DNA from: Protea cynaroides
Taxonomy: Eukaryota; Streptophyta; Magnoliopsida; Proteales; Proteaceae
Direction of reading: 5' to 3'
Length of the DNA stretch: 64,000 bases
Assembly (NCBI GenBank): GCA_028583415.1
Contig: CM053268.1
Coordinates: 21,437,923 to 21,501,922 of the forward strand
Made by a program: the position numbers and the translations under genes. Below, piece after piece: positions 20,725 to 32,689 of the stretch (its first letter is position 1; the number at the start of each line of letters is the position of its first letter). A model generated the notes under the pieces. It made no database searches and was not told where the DNA came from. It saw only the letters and a program-made list of their open reading frames with translations.

Positions 20725-23700
20725 ACTGGAGTCGCCACCTAGATATGGTCTAGGACCTATAAATGTTGTTTCTTGCTTGGAGAAACTCTAATGATTCACG
20801 CAATGGAACGGCTATCTAATTTCACCAAAGGCGGGCAAGCGTCAAATTACGAGTTGGGAAAGTGTTAGGCACCCAACTCGCTCGGTAATTGACCGGTCTC
20901 CCTAAACCCTATCATTTCCTAAAGTTTATGCACGCTTTAAGGTTATGTAACCTAATAAGCTATACTATACAAGGGGATCCTAGATGTATCTCTAATTTTC
21001 ATTGGTTTAAAAATACTATACTAATGAATTAACAATTCTACAAGTAAAAGTATATACAAGAAGAGCATGTGAATAAACAAATGAAAGAGTAACTAACAAA
21101 CAATGCATGATATACAAAAAAATCAAAATATAAAACAAAATACAAAAATATCCACAAAGTTATGACCGGGTTTGGGAAATATCCCAAACTGCCTACGTAT
21201 CCCTATGCGGCGAGAATCAAGCCAAACGTAGTTTGGACGGGTGTGTATATTCCAAGTGTGTACAAAGGTGATACTCCCAAAATACTGGAACGCATTCGAT
21301 AGTGAGACGCTCCCACAACTCATGGAACATGTCTCGCGGTGAGATGCTCCCACAGATCATGGAACACATCTCGGTGTGAGGTACTCTCTACATCAGGAAG
21401 TCCCCTAACTGAGGTAATCCCAAAACACAAGGAACTTACCTCAATTTGACCATGCGTGGAGTAAACAAACTCCCCCACTGCCTACGTATCTCTCGAGACC
21501 TCTGTCTCTCAAGAATCAGGTCAAACGTAGTTCCTATGAATTGACGAGCTATGGACACGCGTAGCCAACACTCAGGAAAGGTAAATCTCTCAGCTCCCCA
21601 TACAGGAGGAATCTCACTCATATCCCGGACCCAGGGTATCTAGGTGGGCCACCCCTTGGGCCATTAGTCCTAAACATACATCTACCCCATCACTGATTTC
21701 ATTAAACATTTCTTTGTACAACATCAGTCCAATCACTCCTAGAGACCAATCCTAAGGTTGGGTGGGCCTCATTCTAAATGGGGCCCACAATGGGGTGGAC
21801 TCATTGGAGTCCGCTAAACAATCATATTGCGGGAAGGGTGTATTCCTAACATGCATCTATCATGGTGTTCAAGTGGAGATACACCTTTGGGGTAGGGTGG
21901 GAGACATAGATTCAAAAAGGCAGTTAACATCTACGCTGCCTACATATACATTTATTAATTCCAAAGCATAAAATATCTAAGATGAGAGGCATGACAAAGA
22001 AAAATCAGCATGTGATTCAAGCATGTATGACAGAGATATAATATCAAACACTAGGCAAAATAACATGCAAAGAAGTGAATGACCGTATTATACAAGGGTT
22101 GATCTACCTCAAGTTGGATCAAGATAAACCATCTTAGACCTAACTAGACCAGCCCACTAGAACCCAACTCTAAACTAAACTAAACCAGCCTTGTATAACC
22201 TAAACCAGACCCTGACCTAAACCAAAACAAATCAAACCAAACTCAAAAACCCAAGCCACCTCAAACCTAATAAAACCAACCTAACCTAAACTACACATAA
22301 ACCTGAACCTAACCTGAGCTTAAACAAATAGAAACCCGATCATGGTCTAGCCCACACTCAAATTCATACCACTAAGAAAGGCCGATATATATTCTCCACC
22401 AAAACCATATGAAAGGAATTGAGACCACAATCTTAAACCATGCATATGCAATTTCATAGGGGACAATCAGGGATGTGCACTTGTACATATACAATATAAC
22501 CAAAATGAAATAATAAGAGACTAAACCACCTTCATACAGTTTCACACAAAGAAAATAAAACCATCAACAAAAAAGATTAAACAGTACCATAACCTTATTT
22601 AAGCCAAATCAAATTACTTTAAGCAACAAACAAAACCATCAGATTAACTAAAGCCAATGCTAGGCAAACAAAAATGCATTACAAAAGAAAATCTTTCAAT
22701 ATGTTATCTACAGTAGCAAAAATGAAAGAAACATAACCTACTCAAACTTATAGCTGACAACACTAAGTGATATATAAGGAAATAAGAAAACAGCATTTGC
22801 CCTCAATTAAAACCTTTGAAAAGAACCAGAGAAGAAATTCATCCCAACTCCCACCATAACTACCCTATTGGAGAGAGGGGGCAGAAGGACAACCGAAACC
22901 ATTCATCATAAGGGCAAGGAGTCAGCCAAGCAAAAATAAGTGAAGCCAACCAAAACCTCAATATCAAAGCCAACACAAATTGTTTATAAAATTAAGTCAA
23001 GAAGAAACCGATGAGTATATGCATGAACCAGTGGAGAATTAGAACTTCCATAAAAATCAGTTCACAGTCTACATGTGAGGATCATAAGAGAGAGATGGAA
23101 TGCAACAGAAGAAAATAAAGACACTCGCATAGTAAACAGCAGTAGCACAAGGTCCATTAATAAGTAAACAAAAAAATGAAATGAGAGAACGGGAAGGACT
23201 TACTTGCTGCAAATGGTTCTCCCCATTTTTCTTTTCTTCCTTGGATCCTCTAGCAATCGTGGGTCACTGGTGGGTGGTGATGCCAGCACCTTTCTTCTTT
23301 TCTGCTTTACACTTCTTATTTCTTTTCTCTCTGCTCCTGGAACCATTGAATCACACATCTCCCTCTTTTCCTTCTACTTCTTCTTCTCTAATTCTTTCTT
23401 CTCTGCAAACCCGTAGTCAATATCTTTCTCTTTCCCCCAATTTCTTCTTTCTTCCTCCTATTTAGTTCCCCCTACTTGCAATAGCTGGCGCCTGCACCTC
23501 TTTTTTCTCCATTTCTCAACCCTGAACAGAAAAACCCCCTCTCTCAGATTCTCTCTCTATAGCTTTTTCCTCCCTTCTTCTTTCCCACTGGCAAGTTAGC
23601 TGCTGGCCACTTCAATTGTTTACACTCTGATCTGAGAAACAGAGAACAAAAATAAAAGCCCTCTTACCTGTTTCTTCTCCTTCGGTCTCTTTCTCAGTTA

Positions 23701-24123
23701 CTCAAAAAATCGCCGACCACTTTTTCTTTCTTGTTATCGATTCCTCTAGCCGAATGGAGTCCCTTCTGATTTATCTCCTATTTCTTCTTTCTTGATTTTC
23801 TCTCAACTCTCTCACCCAAACCCGATCTCTTCTCCTATCTGGAACCCAAACACCCCTCTTCTAGAATGTTGGATCTCCTCCTTATCCGCAGACTGCTCCC
23901 TTGTTTCTGGAAACCCTCTCACTCGATTTCTTCTTCTCAGCTCTAACTCTTGCCATCAGCTTATTTATCTCCTTCTGCTGCGGCAACTTCTTCTTCTTCG
24001 GTTATTTTTTCTCTGTCTCACACCATCTCACTCTTCCTTCGAGTCTCCCCACCCTTCTTCTTCGGTCATCTCTTTCATTTCCTCTCCCACACTCCTGATT
24101 CCAATGAGAGAAAAAAAAAACTC
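20725..24123 (+). mobile_element. Second Ogre/Tat-like retroelement leader region, non-coding
   Basis: Begins TGGAGTCGCCACCTAGAT, GGTCTAGGACC, then GGGAAAGTGTTAGGCACCC (20860-20875), the same ordered blocks as 9490-9640. It also has two copies of the CTGCCTACGTATC...ACGTAGTT module (21188-21236, 21478-21532). No gag or pol is visible. 22080-22330 repeats CTAAACC/AACCTAA phrases and 23210-24110 is pyrimidine-rich. Its original right side may continue after the nested 24133-45279 element. Boundaries are uncertain. Confidence 0.6.
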
Positions 24124-24495
24124 CTAGATTTAGGATTGAAAAAATTTCATCTACACCCCTTCAAGGATTGCTAACATCATCTACACCCACAAGATTGCAA
24201 AAACATCACCTAGGTCCACTTAACTGACGGAAATCACTAAAATTATTGAAATATGGTTTTACCCCTCATACTATAAATTGAAAGATTAAAAAATTAAGTA
24301 GAATGACTAGTTTAACCTTGTATTGAAACTTACATTTAAAATCTCTCCTTCCTTTTTGACTTAACCGTGGGGATGATCGAAGTTTGTGAAAAGATCAGAG
24401 TCCACGAAATTGCCGCTGCAACTCTCCTCTCCGCGGTCCACAACATTGCCACTGCAACTCTCCCATCTCAAATCCTTTCTGATCAAGGAAGGAAC

Positions 24496-24529
24496 TGATG
24501 AACTTGATATGACACTGAGAGGGGGGGTG
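24496..24529 (-). repeat. Copia 3' LTR, first piece (split)
   Basis: TGATGAACTTGATATGACAC up to the Ty3 insertion. The same sequence opens the other LTR at 42343. The remainder of this LTR resumes at 35051/35056. Confidence 0.93.
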
Positions 24530-26889
24530 TGTAAGACCCGCACGCCACGAACCCGGCCTAACCTTACATTTCGTGTCGGGACCCGTATACATATCATGGT
24601 CGAGCCAAGTGGACCAAGTATGTGAAGAAACCCAAGACCCAATAAGAAAATTTATCCAAAAACAGTCAAAATGAGGGTAGGGTCGCATGTTTTAACAGGC
24701 AGGTTCGACCCTCCCATCGACCCTCACCATCGACCCTCAACCATGGGTCGCAGGGTCTACGAGTTGTCCGACCCTCCCATTGATCCTTACCATCGACCCT
24801 CAACCATGGGTCGCAGTGTCTATGAGTTGTCCGACCCTCCCATCGACCCTCACCATCGACCCTCGGTACTCGGGAAAAACAGCACGAACCGAAAATTAGG
24901 AAACCTTCCTAATTTCGACTGGAACCTTTCCTAAACTTAATGGGACGTATTTTGAGAGGTTTTACTCTATAAATAGGACATTACTAAGCCTATTTCATTC
25001 CTTTTACAACCCTAATTGGATTGAGTGAAAGAGAAGAGAAGGAAGAGAAGAAGAGAAGGAAAACTTGAAGAAAAGGCAAAGGAAGAAAAGGAAATTCAGA
25101 GGAACTCTGAATCTCAACAAACCTAAGGTATGAATACATTCTCCATGATTTATTTAAGACTTAGAATGATTTATGAAGAGGGTATGACTTAAGAGGAACC
25201 CAAATCATCCATCCATGGTTTCGTTTCAATGGAAAATCATTGAGGAGATCATTAAAACCATGTAGGTGAATAAAGGATAGTTCTAAACCATAGAACAGGT
25301 ATAGAATGGATTGTGGAAGTAAGCCATAGGACCCAAACATGGAAGAATGGACAAAATATGATATTTTCGACTCAAACCATGAAGGGTCGCACCTAGGGTC
25401 GATGGCAGATCCGACCCTAGCATCGACCCTCAGTGTTCGGGAAGTTCAAATTAGGGGGAGGGTCGCACCCAGGGTCGATCATGACTCCGACCCTACCTCC
25501 GACACTCAGATAATAGAGTAGTTTTTAATTCCAAATAAATTCTAATTAAATTCTATCGACTTTGTTAGGTCTTCTAGCAATATAATAACATTATAAAGGT
25601 GATTTTAAAGCTTGAAAAAGTATCTATAGCAAGCTAAGGTGAGGAACCTTAACCCCAAACTAAATTGGTTAACAATAAACTGTTTTCTATTTCTTGAGTC
25701 CTCTGTCATGCTTGATTCTATGCGAATATGTTTGTAATGTGCATACAGCATGCCATCCAATATTTCTATTACTTGTTCAATCATTTTTATTTTATTGTTT
25801 ATAACATGATGATGATGATAGGAATAGGCATGTGCTTGTATGTGTGTGGTTGATGTGCTTGATGCAAGCGAGTATCAGGGGAGGTGTGATGAGAACGTCA
25901 ATAAACGTTAACCTTTGGCGGGTCTCAGCACTTTAGCTCTATCTCTAACTCAAGTCTTGTGCATTGGCATCGTCGTATCGCCATTACTTTAGCAGAACTA
26001 TTATGTCGTAGAGTATCAGGGGATGTGGTCTCGGTCCTTGTAGTCTCTGACTCTACCGGGGGGCCTTAGCTCTATCTCTATGGACATACTGAGGGATACT
26101 GGGGTGATGCCTTGGATACACTGTTTGGCATTAGGATTGGTTAGTTGCGAGCCCAGTTTGCAGCCCTCGCCAACAGGGGCTTACGTGTTGGTATGGCACT
26201 ATATAGCAATAAACGTAACCTTTGTTATATAATGTTCATGATTTGGTGCATGTGAGTTGACGATAAACGTGATCTTCGGGTAACGTCACACACTCGTGTA
26301 TAGAGGCGGAGTCAATAAACACGACCTTTGGCTACCTAAACCTTTCTATAGCATACTGCAAACTTTAAACCGGACCAAAGATATAAATTGATTTTTTTTG
26401 CATGCATATGTATTGTTGCATTGTTTTGGCTACTCACTGAGCTCAAGTTGGAGAGCTGACCCTCGCGCGCGCAAATCTTTTTAGTTTATGATATTGCAGG
26501 TACTATGATTGAAAACTATGTCTACATGCCAACATACGAATGGGTGGAGGCTACGAAGGAGAAAGTTGCGGAGGACGAACATGGTTCGTTAAGCGAGCGT
26601 TTCAACGATGGATACGTTTAGTGTTTAGCTTTCGTATTTGGATATTGTAATATGTATTAAATTATGTTTTGGTTACTTGGAAATAAATGGAATATTAATT
26701 ATTTATCATGATTAGACCTCAGTTCATTATTTGTAAGACTTCCGCTATTTACTTTATTACCTCTGATTAATGTGGAATGTGTTTTGGTTTATCGTATGTG
26801 GGATAGCCTATTTTGAGATCCTGGTTGAACCGTTGGTTTATTAGCGATTCATCACACCATTCTGGTTAGACCAAAATTGAGGTGTGGCA
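24530..26889 (+). repeat. 5' LTR of the Ty3/gypsy element
   Basis: Contains 60-70-bp GGTCG/CGACCCTC subrepeats at about 24706-24870 and 25380-25510. The end CAAAATTGAGGTGTGGCA is followed by the primer site. Confidence 0.95.
24968..24976 (+). promoter_or_regulatory. LTR TATA box
   Basis: TATAAATAG, after TTTTACTC, about 440 bp into the LTR and before an A/G-rich stretch. The same box is at 33128-33136 in the other LTR, and variants occur in the solo LTRs (4139-4148; TATTTAAAG near 37775). Transcription (U3/R boundary) likely starts ~30 bp downstream. Confidence 0.65.
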
Positions 26890-26892
26890 ACT

Positions 26893-26904
26893 TGGTATCA
26901 GAGC
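26893..26904 (+). other. Primer-binding site, initiator tRNA-Met type
   Basis: TGGTATCAGAGC three bases after the 5' LTR end, the classic plant retrotransposon site complementary to the 3' end of initiator tRNA-Met. Confidence 0.95.
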
Positions 26905-29589
26905 TCTTGTAGGCCTTACCCATTAAACCTGAATACTTCCACTGGAATCCATGAACTGAGTTAGGATAAATTAAAAACTTTAATACAAACAAACCATAAG
27001 CACCTGTGTTGGTTGAGACAGAAATTAAACAAGATGATAATGTACATATAAAAGGTGGAACCATATATATACACTCACATAGAAAGAGGAGACCAAGAAT
27101 TATCCTAATAAACAAATAATTTAGGGTATTATCTATAAGTTGGGTAGTTATCCAAGTATACAAGGATATAGTACAGTAGCAAGAAGGGAGCATATGTATA
27201 GCAGAAAATTGGAATACCGAGTTGGTACTCACAAGATGTGAAACTCGATGTAGGACCGAGGAAGAAGGAAAATGGCTAGTAATGCCAAAACCCTGTAGAG
27301 ATAAAGGAAAAGATCTCGGGCTAAATCCATCAGAGATAAGAGAATAATGGTCAAACATTAAGAATAAGAGCAACTATAAAGAAGCTTAAGCTATACTCTT
27401 GGGTGATGTGGAGATTTAGAGTGAGATCCATTACACGCTGATCCATTGCCCACTGAGCATTATGAAGAGATGTTGCAACTTGACCCCACCACTATCTGGG
27501 TCGAGAATGGGTAATGAAAACTCATATGAGTAGATACTAAATAATGATAATCAGATTGGAACAAATGAGAGGAGGTGAACAACCAGGCCACTCCAGCCAA
27601 CCACCTGGACTATTAAGTACCTTGGCTATGGTTGTAATAAACTTGGCCCAATAAAATACAAGAGCAACAACAGATGAGACCGACTATGCAAGTTGCTATG
27701 TAAATCACTACCCAAGTTACCGATGCTACATCAACACCTTCGGGTCAAACCAAGTACGATACCAACTAGTAGCAACATTGTACCCCAGTACATGTTAGCA
27801 CACAGTACCTATCATACAGCAAGTCCCAGTAACGCATACCCCAGTGCAAAAGTTTGGTGCACAACAAGCAGTATATCATGGTGGTTAACCTTATCAGCCA
27901 TCGATGTATGGGATAGTTGCAATGATCCGACCAAGGATTGAAGAATATTTTCTGAAGACGAAGCCTTAAATGTTTTCAGTAGAGGATCAAATCTAATTGT
28001 GGCCATATAACTGGATATGATTATATAGGATGCGGTGCATTATTGATTTACTCTTATGATTATAGAGGATGCACATACCAGATTTTAAACTCTCGTGTCT
28101 TGACAGGATACCTTCTTGATTTAACCTATCAATTGGAGTTACAGATATTATTTCTTTAGTATTAGTCCTGATTATACCAATCTGCACCATTCTCATGATC
28201 GACAACATGAACAGAGATACGAACTGAATGAACAGTTAAATGCTTAATCATGTTGAGCGTACATCTACTGATTTATACCTGATTTATTGATGTACAAAAA
28301 AAAATTCTCCAGATTATACCTAATTTACTGATGTATGAAATCTCTCTCCAGATTTACTCCTGTAGTGCCTTGACCAATGGCATTATATATTCGATAGAAC
28401 CTGTACCCATGAGGTCAAGAACTATAGAATCTCTATTTTCATATATTTGGACCACCGTGCAATTTAATGATCTTTTGATGCCGGTTGGTTTACCACAGAT
28501 TTACTCCTGACCCTTGAAACCTAGATTGGCTAGATAAAGCAAGTGGTTGTCATTATGAAAATTGAAAGAAGGAAAAGAATTATTTTCGATGCACATTCTG
28601 ATTCATAAACTCCCTGATCATTGTTGATAAAGATGTGTAGTGATAATGCAATTATTGAAAGAAAGATGATGGCATTCAGATTAAATGCCATAGCCAATGA
28701 AACTCAGATGAGGTAATGGAGGATCTATTTTGTGATTGCTAAATGGATGGATATGAGTCATGTCTATAAAAGAGTGCATGAGCAAAAATGAGAACTATCA
28801 AGAGTAGCCAGTAAAGAAATAGATAGCACTCAAGTAGAGTTAAGGATGGCTATATCGGTACAAATTTTGACAAGGTAGAAGATTCCTAAAGGTAAATTTA
28901 AGAGTGGATACAAGGATAAAGTCATGGCATAAGTAGTACTCGATTTAATACAATGATAATTGAGTTATGCCCAATGTTGAGTGATTGATTAAGTAAAGAC
29001 TAAATAGTTTGGCTGAATTAATGAATTTATAAGCATATACCCTAATGCTTATAGATAAACTTAGGATATGAAGTAACATTCACAAGATTTTTCGAGGTAT
29101 ATGGAAGAGAGAGCAAGGTAGAACATCAAGGATAAAAGAAATACAAGCTAATGAGTGCAATATGAGATTTTGATGATAGTCTTTAAAAAATCAAAAGAGA
29201 TGAAGGAACTAGACCAACTCTTAACACCTTATATCAGATTTTGCTAGTTCAAGCCCTTTAGACTAGATGTTGTATGGGATGAGTGTTACGAACAATGTCC
29301 AAATCTTATGGATGAACATAATTTGGATGCAACTTGAGTCGACTTGAGAGGGTAGACTTTGACGTCATCTGGGAAATAGACTGGTTGTCTCAACACTCTA
29401 CAAGTGATTATGTGCATAGAAGAGGTTATCATTCAAGAATAAAAACGATATATAATGTAGTATTATTGGAAGTATGTTTCCTAGGAAGTGAAAGTTGATC
29501 CTCTCTATGCTAAAGGCGAAGAGATGCTTTGAAGAGAAAGAAGTTGGATATATGGTATCTTGTGGTATACGTTACCAAAGAAGCACCAC
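26905..29589 (+). pseudogene. Degenerate gag/protease region of the Ty3 element
   Basis: By position gag and protease should be here, but no capsid, zinc knuckle or protease motif is readable. Only short frames exist, and the longest (minus 27373-26852) has no family resemblance. The region has diverged far more than the flanking LTRs. Confidence 0.55.
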
Positions 29590-30480
29590 AGATGGAAGAT
29601 ATTGATGTGATGCGTGAATTTCCTGATGTATTTCCAGGAAACTTATCGGGTTACCATCTGATTAAGTGACCGAGTTCGTCATCGACTTGTTACCCAAGGA
29701 CGATACTTGTGTCAAATGCACCTATGAATTGCTCTTATAGAATTGAAGGAATTGAGACTCAACTACAAGAGTTACTAGACAAGGGCTTAATTCGCTAAGT
29801 ATTGCATCATGGGAAGTGCCAATGCAATTCGTGAAGAAGAAGGACGGTAGTGTCAGATTATGTATAGACTATCGGAAACTAAACAAGCTCACAGTCAAGA
29901 ATCGATATCTACTACCTTAGATCGATGACTTGATTAAACAGTTGCAAAGAGCAAAGGGAATTTCTAAGATTAATCTTCGGTCAAGGTATCAACAACTGAA
30001 GAATTTAGATAGCGATATCTCGAAGACAGTTTTTAGAACTAGGATTGGTCAATTATGAGTTCTCGATTATGATGTTTGGATTAACCAATGCCCTTACATC
30101 TTTTGTGGAACGGATGAACTGGGTGTTTCATGACATGTTGGACACGTCGGTCATAGTTTTCATAGATGATATTTTGGTTTATTCCAAGAATGAAGCAACT
30201 CATACAACGAATTTTAGAACAGCTTCACAACAGCTGATAAGGGAAAAGCTTTATGCCAATTCCAAGGAATATGAGACCCGATTAAACAAAGTAATCTTCT
30301 TATATCATGTAGCATCATAAAAAGGGATTAAAGTGGACCCTATTAAGATAGAAGCAATTGTAGGGTGAGAAACACCTGAAGAATATTACAGAGATCAGAA
30401 GTTTCTTGGGTTTAGCTGGTTATTTCAGACGATTTTGGAGGACCACTCTAAGATCGCAATACCTCTTACCAAGCTAACCA
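29590..30480 (+). pseudogene. Reverse transcriptase remnant (Del/Tekay type)
   Basis: Readable blocks in order: MREFPDVFPGNLSG, VKKKDGSVRLCIDYRKLNKL, FGLTNALTSFVERMNWVFHD and the catalytic VFIDDILVYSK. The palm motif IDD is kept, but stops or frameshifts occur every few dozen codons (for example near 29668, 29740 and 30058, and before KGIKVDPIKIEAI near 30320). The block near 30390 reads RDQKFLGLAGYFRRF. Confidence 0.88.
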
Positions 30481-30539
30481 GGAAAGGAGATGAGTTTAAT
30501 TGACTGACAAGGGTGAAGAATATTTCCAGATTCTAAAGT

Positions 30540-30900
30540 AAGATTGATATCAGCTCCCATCTTGATCGTTCCGGCACCAGGGAAACCTTTTACCCTATCC
30601 ATCGAAGCTTTCGGATTGGATCTAGGATGCGGGTTGATGCAAGGTAGATAAGAAATTGCACATGCTTCAAGAAAAATTGAAGGAGCATGAAAAAATAAAT
30701 AAATAAAAATTACCCTACTCGTGATTGGGAATTATTGGTGAGGAATTGTGTAATCAAGACTTGGAGACATTACCTATATAGAGAAGAATTTTAGATTAAA
30801 TCAGATTACAAGAGTTTTATTTATCTCTTCATCAGAGAAGAGTTGAATATGAGGATCAGAAGATAGCTGAAATTGCTCAAGGATTAAGACTGGGATAACT
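30540..30900 (+). pseudogene. RNase H remnant of the Ty3 element
   Basis: Reads SAPILIVPAPGKPFTLSIEA, FGLDLGCGLMQG, EIAHASRKIEGA. The catalytic aspartate of the usual TDAS motif is replaced (IEAF). Several stops follow. Confidence 0.8.
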
Positions 30901-31539
30901 AGTATCATCCAAGGAAGGCTAGTGAAGTAACTAAGACCTTAAGCAAAAGGGAATTATGAAGTCCAAGGAAGGACCCAGTATAAATGCTGCCTTATGTTCC
31001 ACAGCAACAGATTCAGATCTGGAAGAAGAATAACTTATAATAGAAGCTAGTGATGATCCAATCGAGCGAGAATTTATGGATGAATTATGAAACAATAGTT
31101 CGGTTGCGTTTATGGCATTGAAGATCATCTCTGAATTGGTGGATGAAATAAAAGTAGCAATTTTATTAAATCTGTATATAAGAATAATGTCAGGAGATTT
31201 AGAGAAAGAAAAACCTAACCCTGACTTACTTTGGATGCGAAGATAGTACTCAGATACAGAGGCAGATTCTAAATACATGAAGATAAAGACTTTGATACTA
31301 TGAAGAGGATAATGATAAGAGTCCATTATACTCAATATTCAGTACATACTAGAGTACCAATATGTATCATGACATGAAGAGATTATTTTGGCAGAAAGGG
31401 AATGGAAGTGGTTGTGGATAGATGCATGTTTCAGTAATTGAATTATCAGCAAGTAAATGCTGAAAGACAAAAACCAACATGGCTACAACAATAACTATCA
31501 AAGCCAGTCTAAAAGTGGAACTGCATTACAATGAACTAT

Positions 31540-32510
31540 GTCACCGGTATACCACTGATCGGTTGACGTAGTTTGGGTGAATGTTGATCGCATTATGAAG
31601 ATAGCTTATTCCATTGCGATACAACCTCGGTATGCTTTGGAGCGGCTAACTAAGCTATATATGGATAGCAGACTGAATGGTATGCATGAGAGCTTAGTGT
31701 CGGTCAGAGGCTTATGCTTTATTTCGAAGTTTTGGGAGGATCAACAGAAAATAATGGAGATAAAGTCAAAGTTTAGTACCGCATTTTACCTTAAACCGGC
31801 GGACAGTCGGGGCGGACTATACAAATCCTAAGAGATATGTCCCGAGTTTATGAAATTGATTTCAAAGAACTTGAGTTGAGAAGCTACTGTGAATTAAAGT
31901 TTCTACTAAGCTTCCATGTAAATGTTACCTATGAAGCATGGTACAGTAGAAATGTCAAATTCCTTTATTTTGGAATAAAATTGACGAATGAAGAATTTTG
32001 GAAAACCTAAGTCTAACGAAGAAAACTATTGAGTGACAAACAAGATCAAAGAAAAGGGGCAAGATAGCTCAAGTTGTCAGAATAGACACCAAGACCTTGA
32101 GTTCGCCATAAGTGACAAAGTGTTCTTGAAGATATCACTTATGAGTAGCTTGAAACGATTAAACAAGAAGGGAAAGTTATATTCTATATATGTGTTGAAT
32201 CTTATAAACTTTGGGGAGACGTAGAAAAGTTTCATATCAATTAGCGTTACCGCTGTCCATGTCTAGTGTGCATGATGTATTTCGTGTGTCATTGTTGAAG
32301 AAGTACATTAAAGATCCATATTAAAGGTATTGACCACGGAATCACTAGATTAGATAGAATGTTTAACTATTGAAGTGGTACCAGCCTAGTTCACTAGTGG
32401 GAAGGTACAATGTTTCCAAAGCCGGGATAATTATTATATGAAGGTAACCCGGCAAAGACAAGACGTGAAGAAGAGTGCATAGGAGGAAGAAGATGCAATG
32501 TGGAAATAGA
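31540..32510 (+). pseudogene. Integrase and chromodomain-like tail remnant
   Basis: 31577-31831 reads VDRIMKIAYSIAIQPRYALE, RLTKLYMDSRLNGMHESLVS, FWEDQQKIMEIKSKFSTAFY, the integrase core. The usual VSDRD aspartate segment reads VSVRG, so a catalytic residue is lost. 32090-32330 gives DLEFAISDKVFLKISLMSSL and VHDVFRVSLLKKYIKDPY, the C-terminal GPY/F-type region. 32430-32510 (MKVTRQRQDVKK, EEEDAMWK) echoes the chromodomain of Del/Tekay elements. Multiple stops. Confidence 0.82.
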
Positions 32511-32539
32511 ATTCCCACCTATTGACTCCGAAGTAAATT

Positions 32540-32689
32540 CAAAATTTTGAGGACAAAATTTATTTTAAGGATGGGGGAGTTTTAAGATTCGTTCAAATTT
32601 TGAGGACAAAATTCATTTAAGGATGGGGGAGTTGTAAGATCCGTACTTTCAAATTTCGAGGACGAAATTTCTTTTAAGGGTGGTGGAGT
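32540..32689 (+). repeat. Polypurine tract region, tandemly triplicated
   Basis: Three ~53-bp units start near 32541, 32595 and 32650. Each has AATTT(T/C)GAGGAC(A/G)AAATT, TTTAAGG, then GGGGGAG or GGTGGAG and GTTGTAAGA. Each unit therefore contains a PPT plus the first bases of the LTR (TGTAAGA). Only the last joins the true 3' LTR at 32690. Confidence 0.9.

Noticed and set aside
20403..20738. 111-codon minus-strand frame
   Set aside because: No recognised family and it runs antisense into the Ogre-like leader block.
23181..24174. Several overlapping plus-strand frames rich in Ser, Phe and Leu
   Set aside because: They lie in a long CTT/TTC-rich stretch and lack recognisable domains.
24706..24870. 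GGTCG/CGACCCTC repeats as a separate satellite
   Set aside because: They are subrepeats within the LTR and occur in the same place in the other LTR copies.
26852..27373. 173-codon minus-strand frame
   Set aside because: Antisense to the primer-site/gag region of the Ty3 element; no family resemblance, hydrophobic chance composition.
30931..31335. 134-codon minus-strand frame
   Set aside because: Serine-rich antisense of the decayed Ty3 pol; no homology seen.
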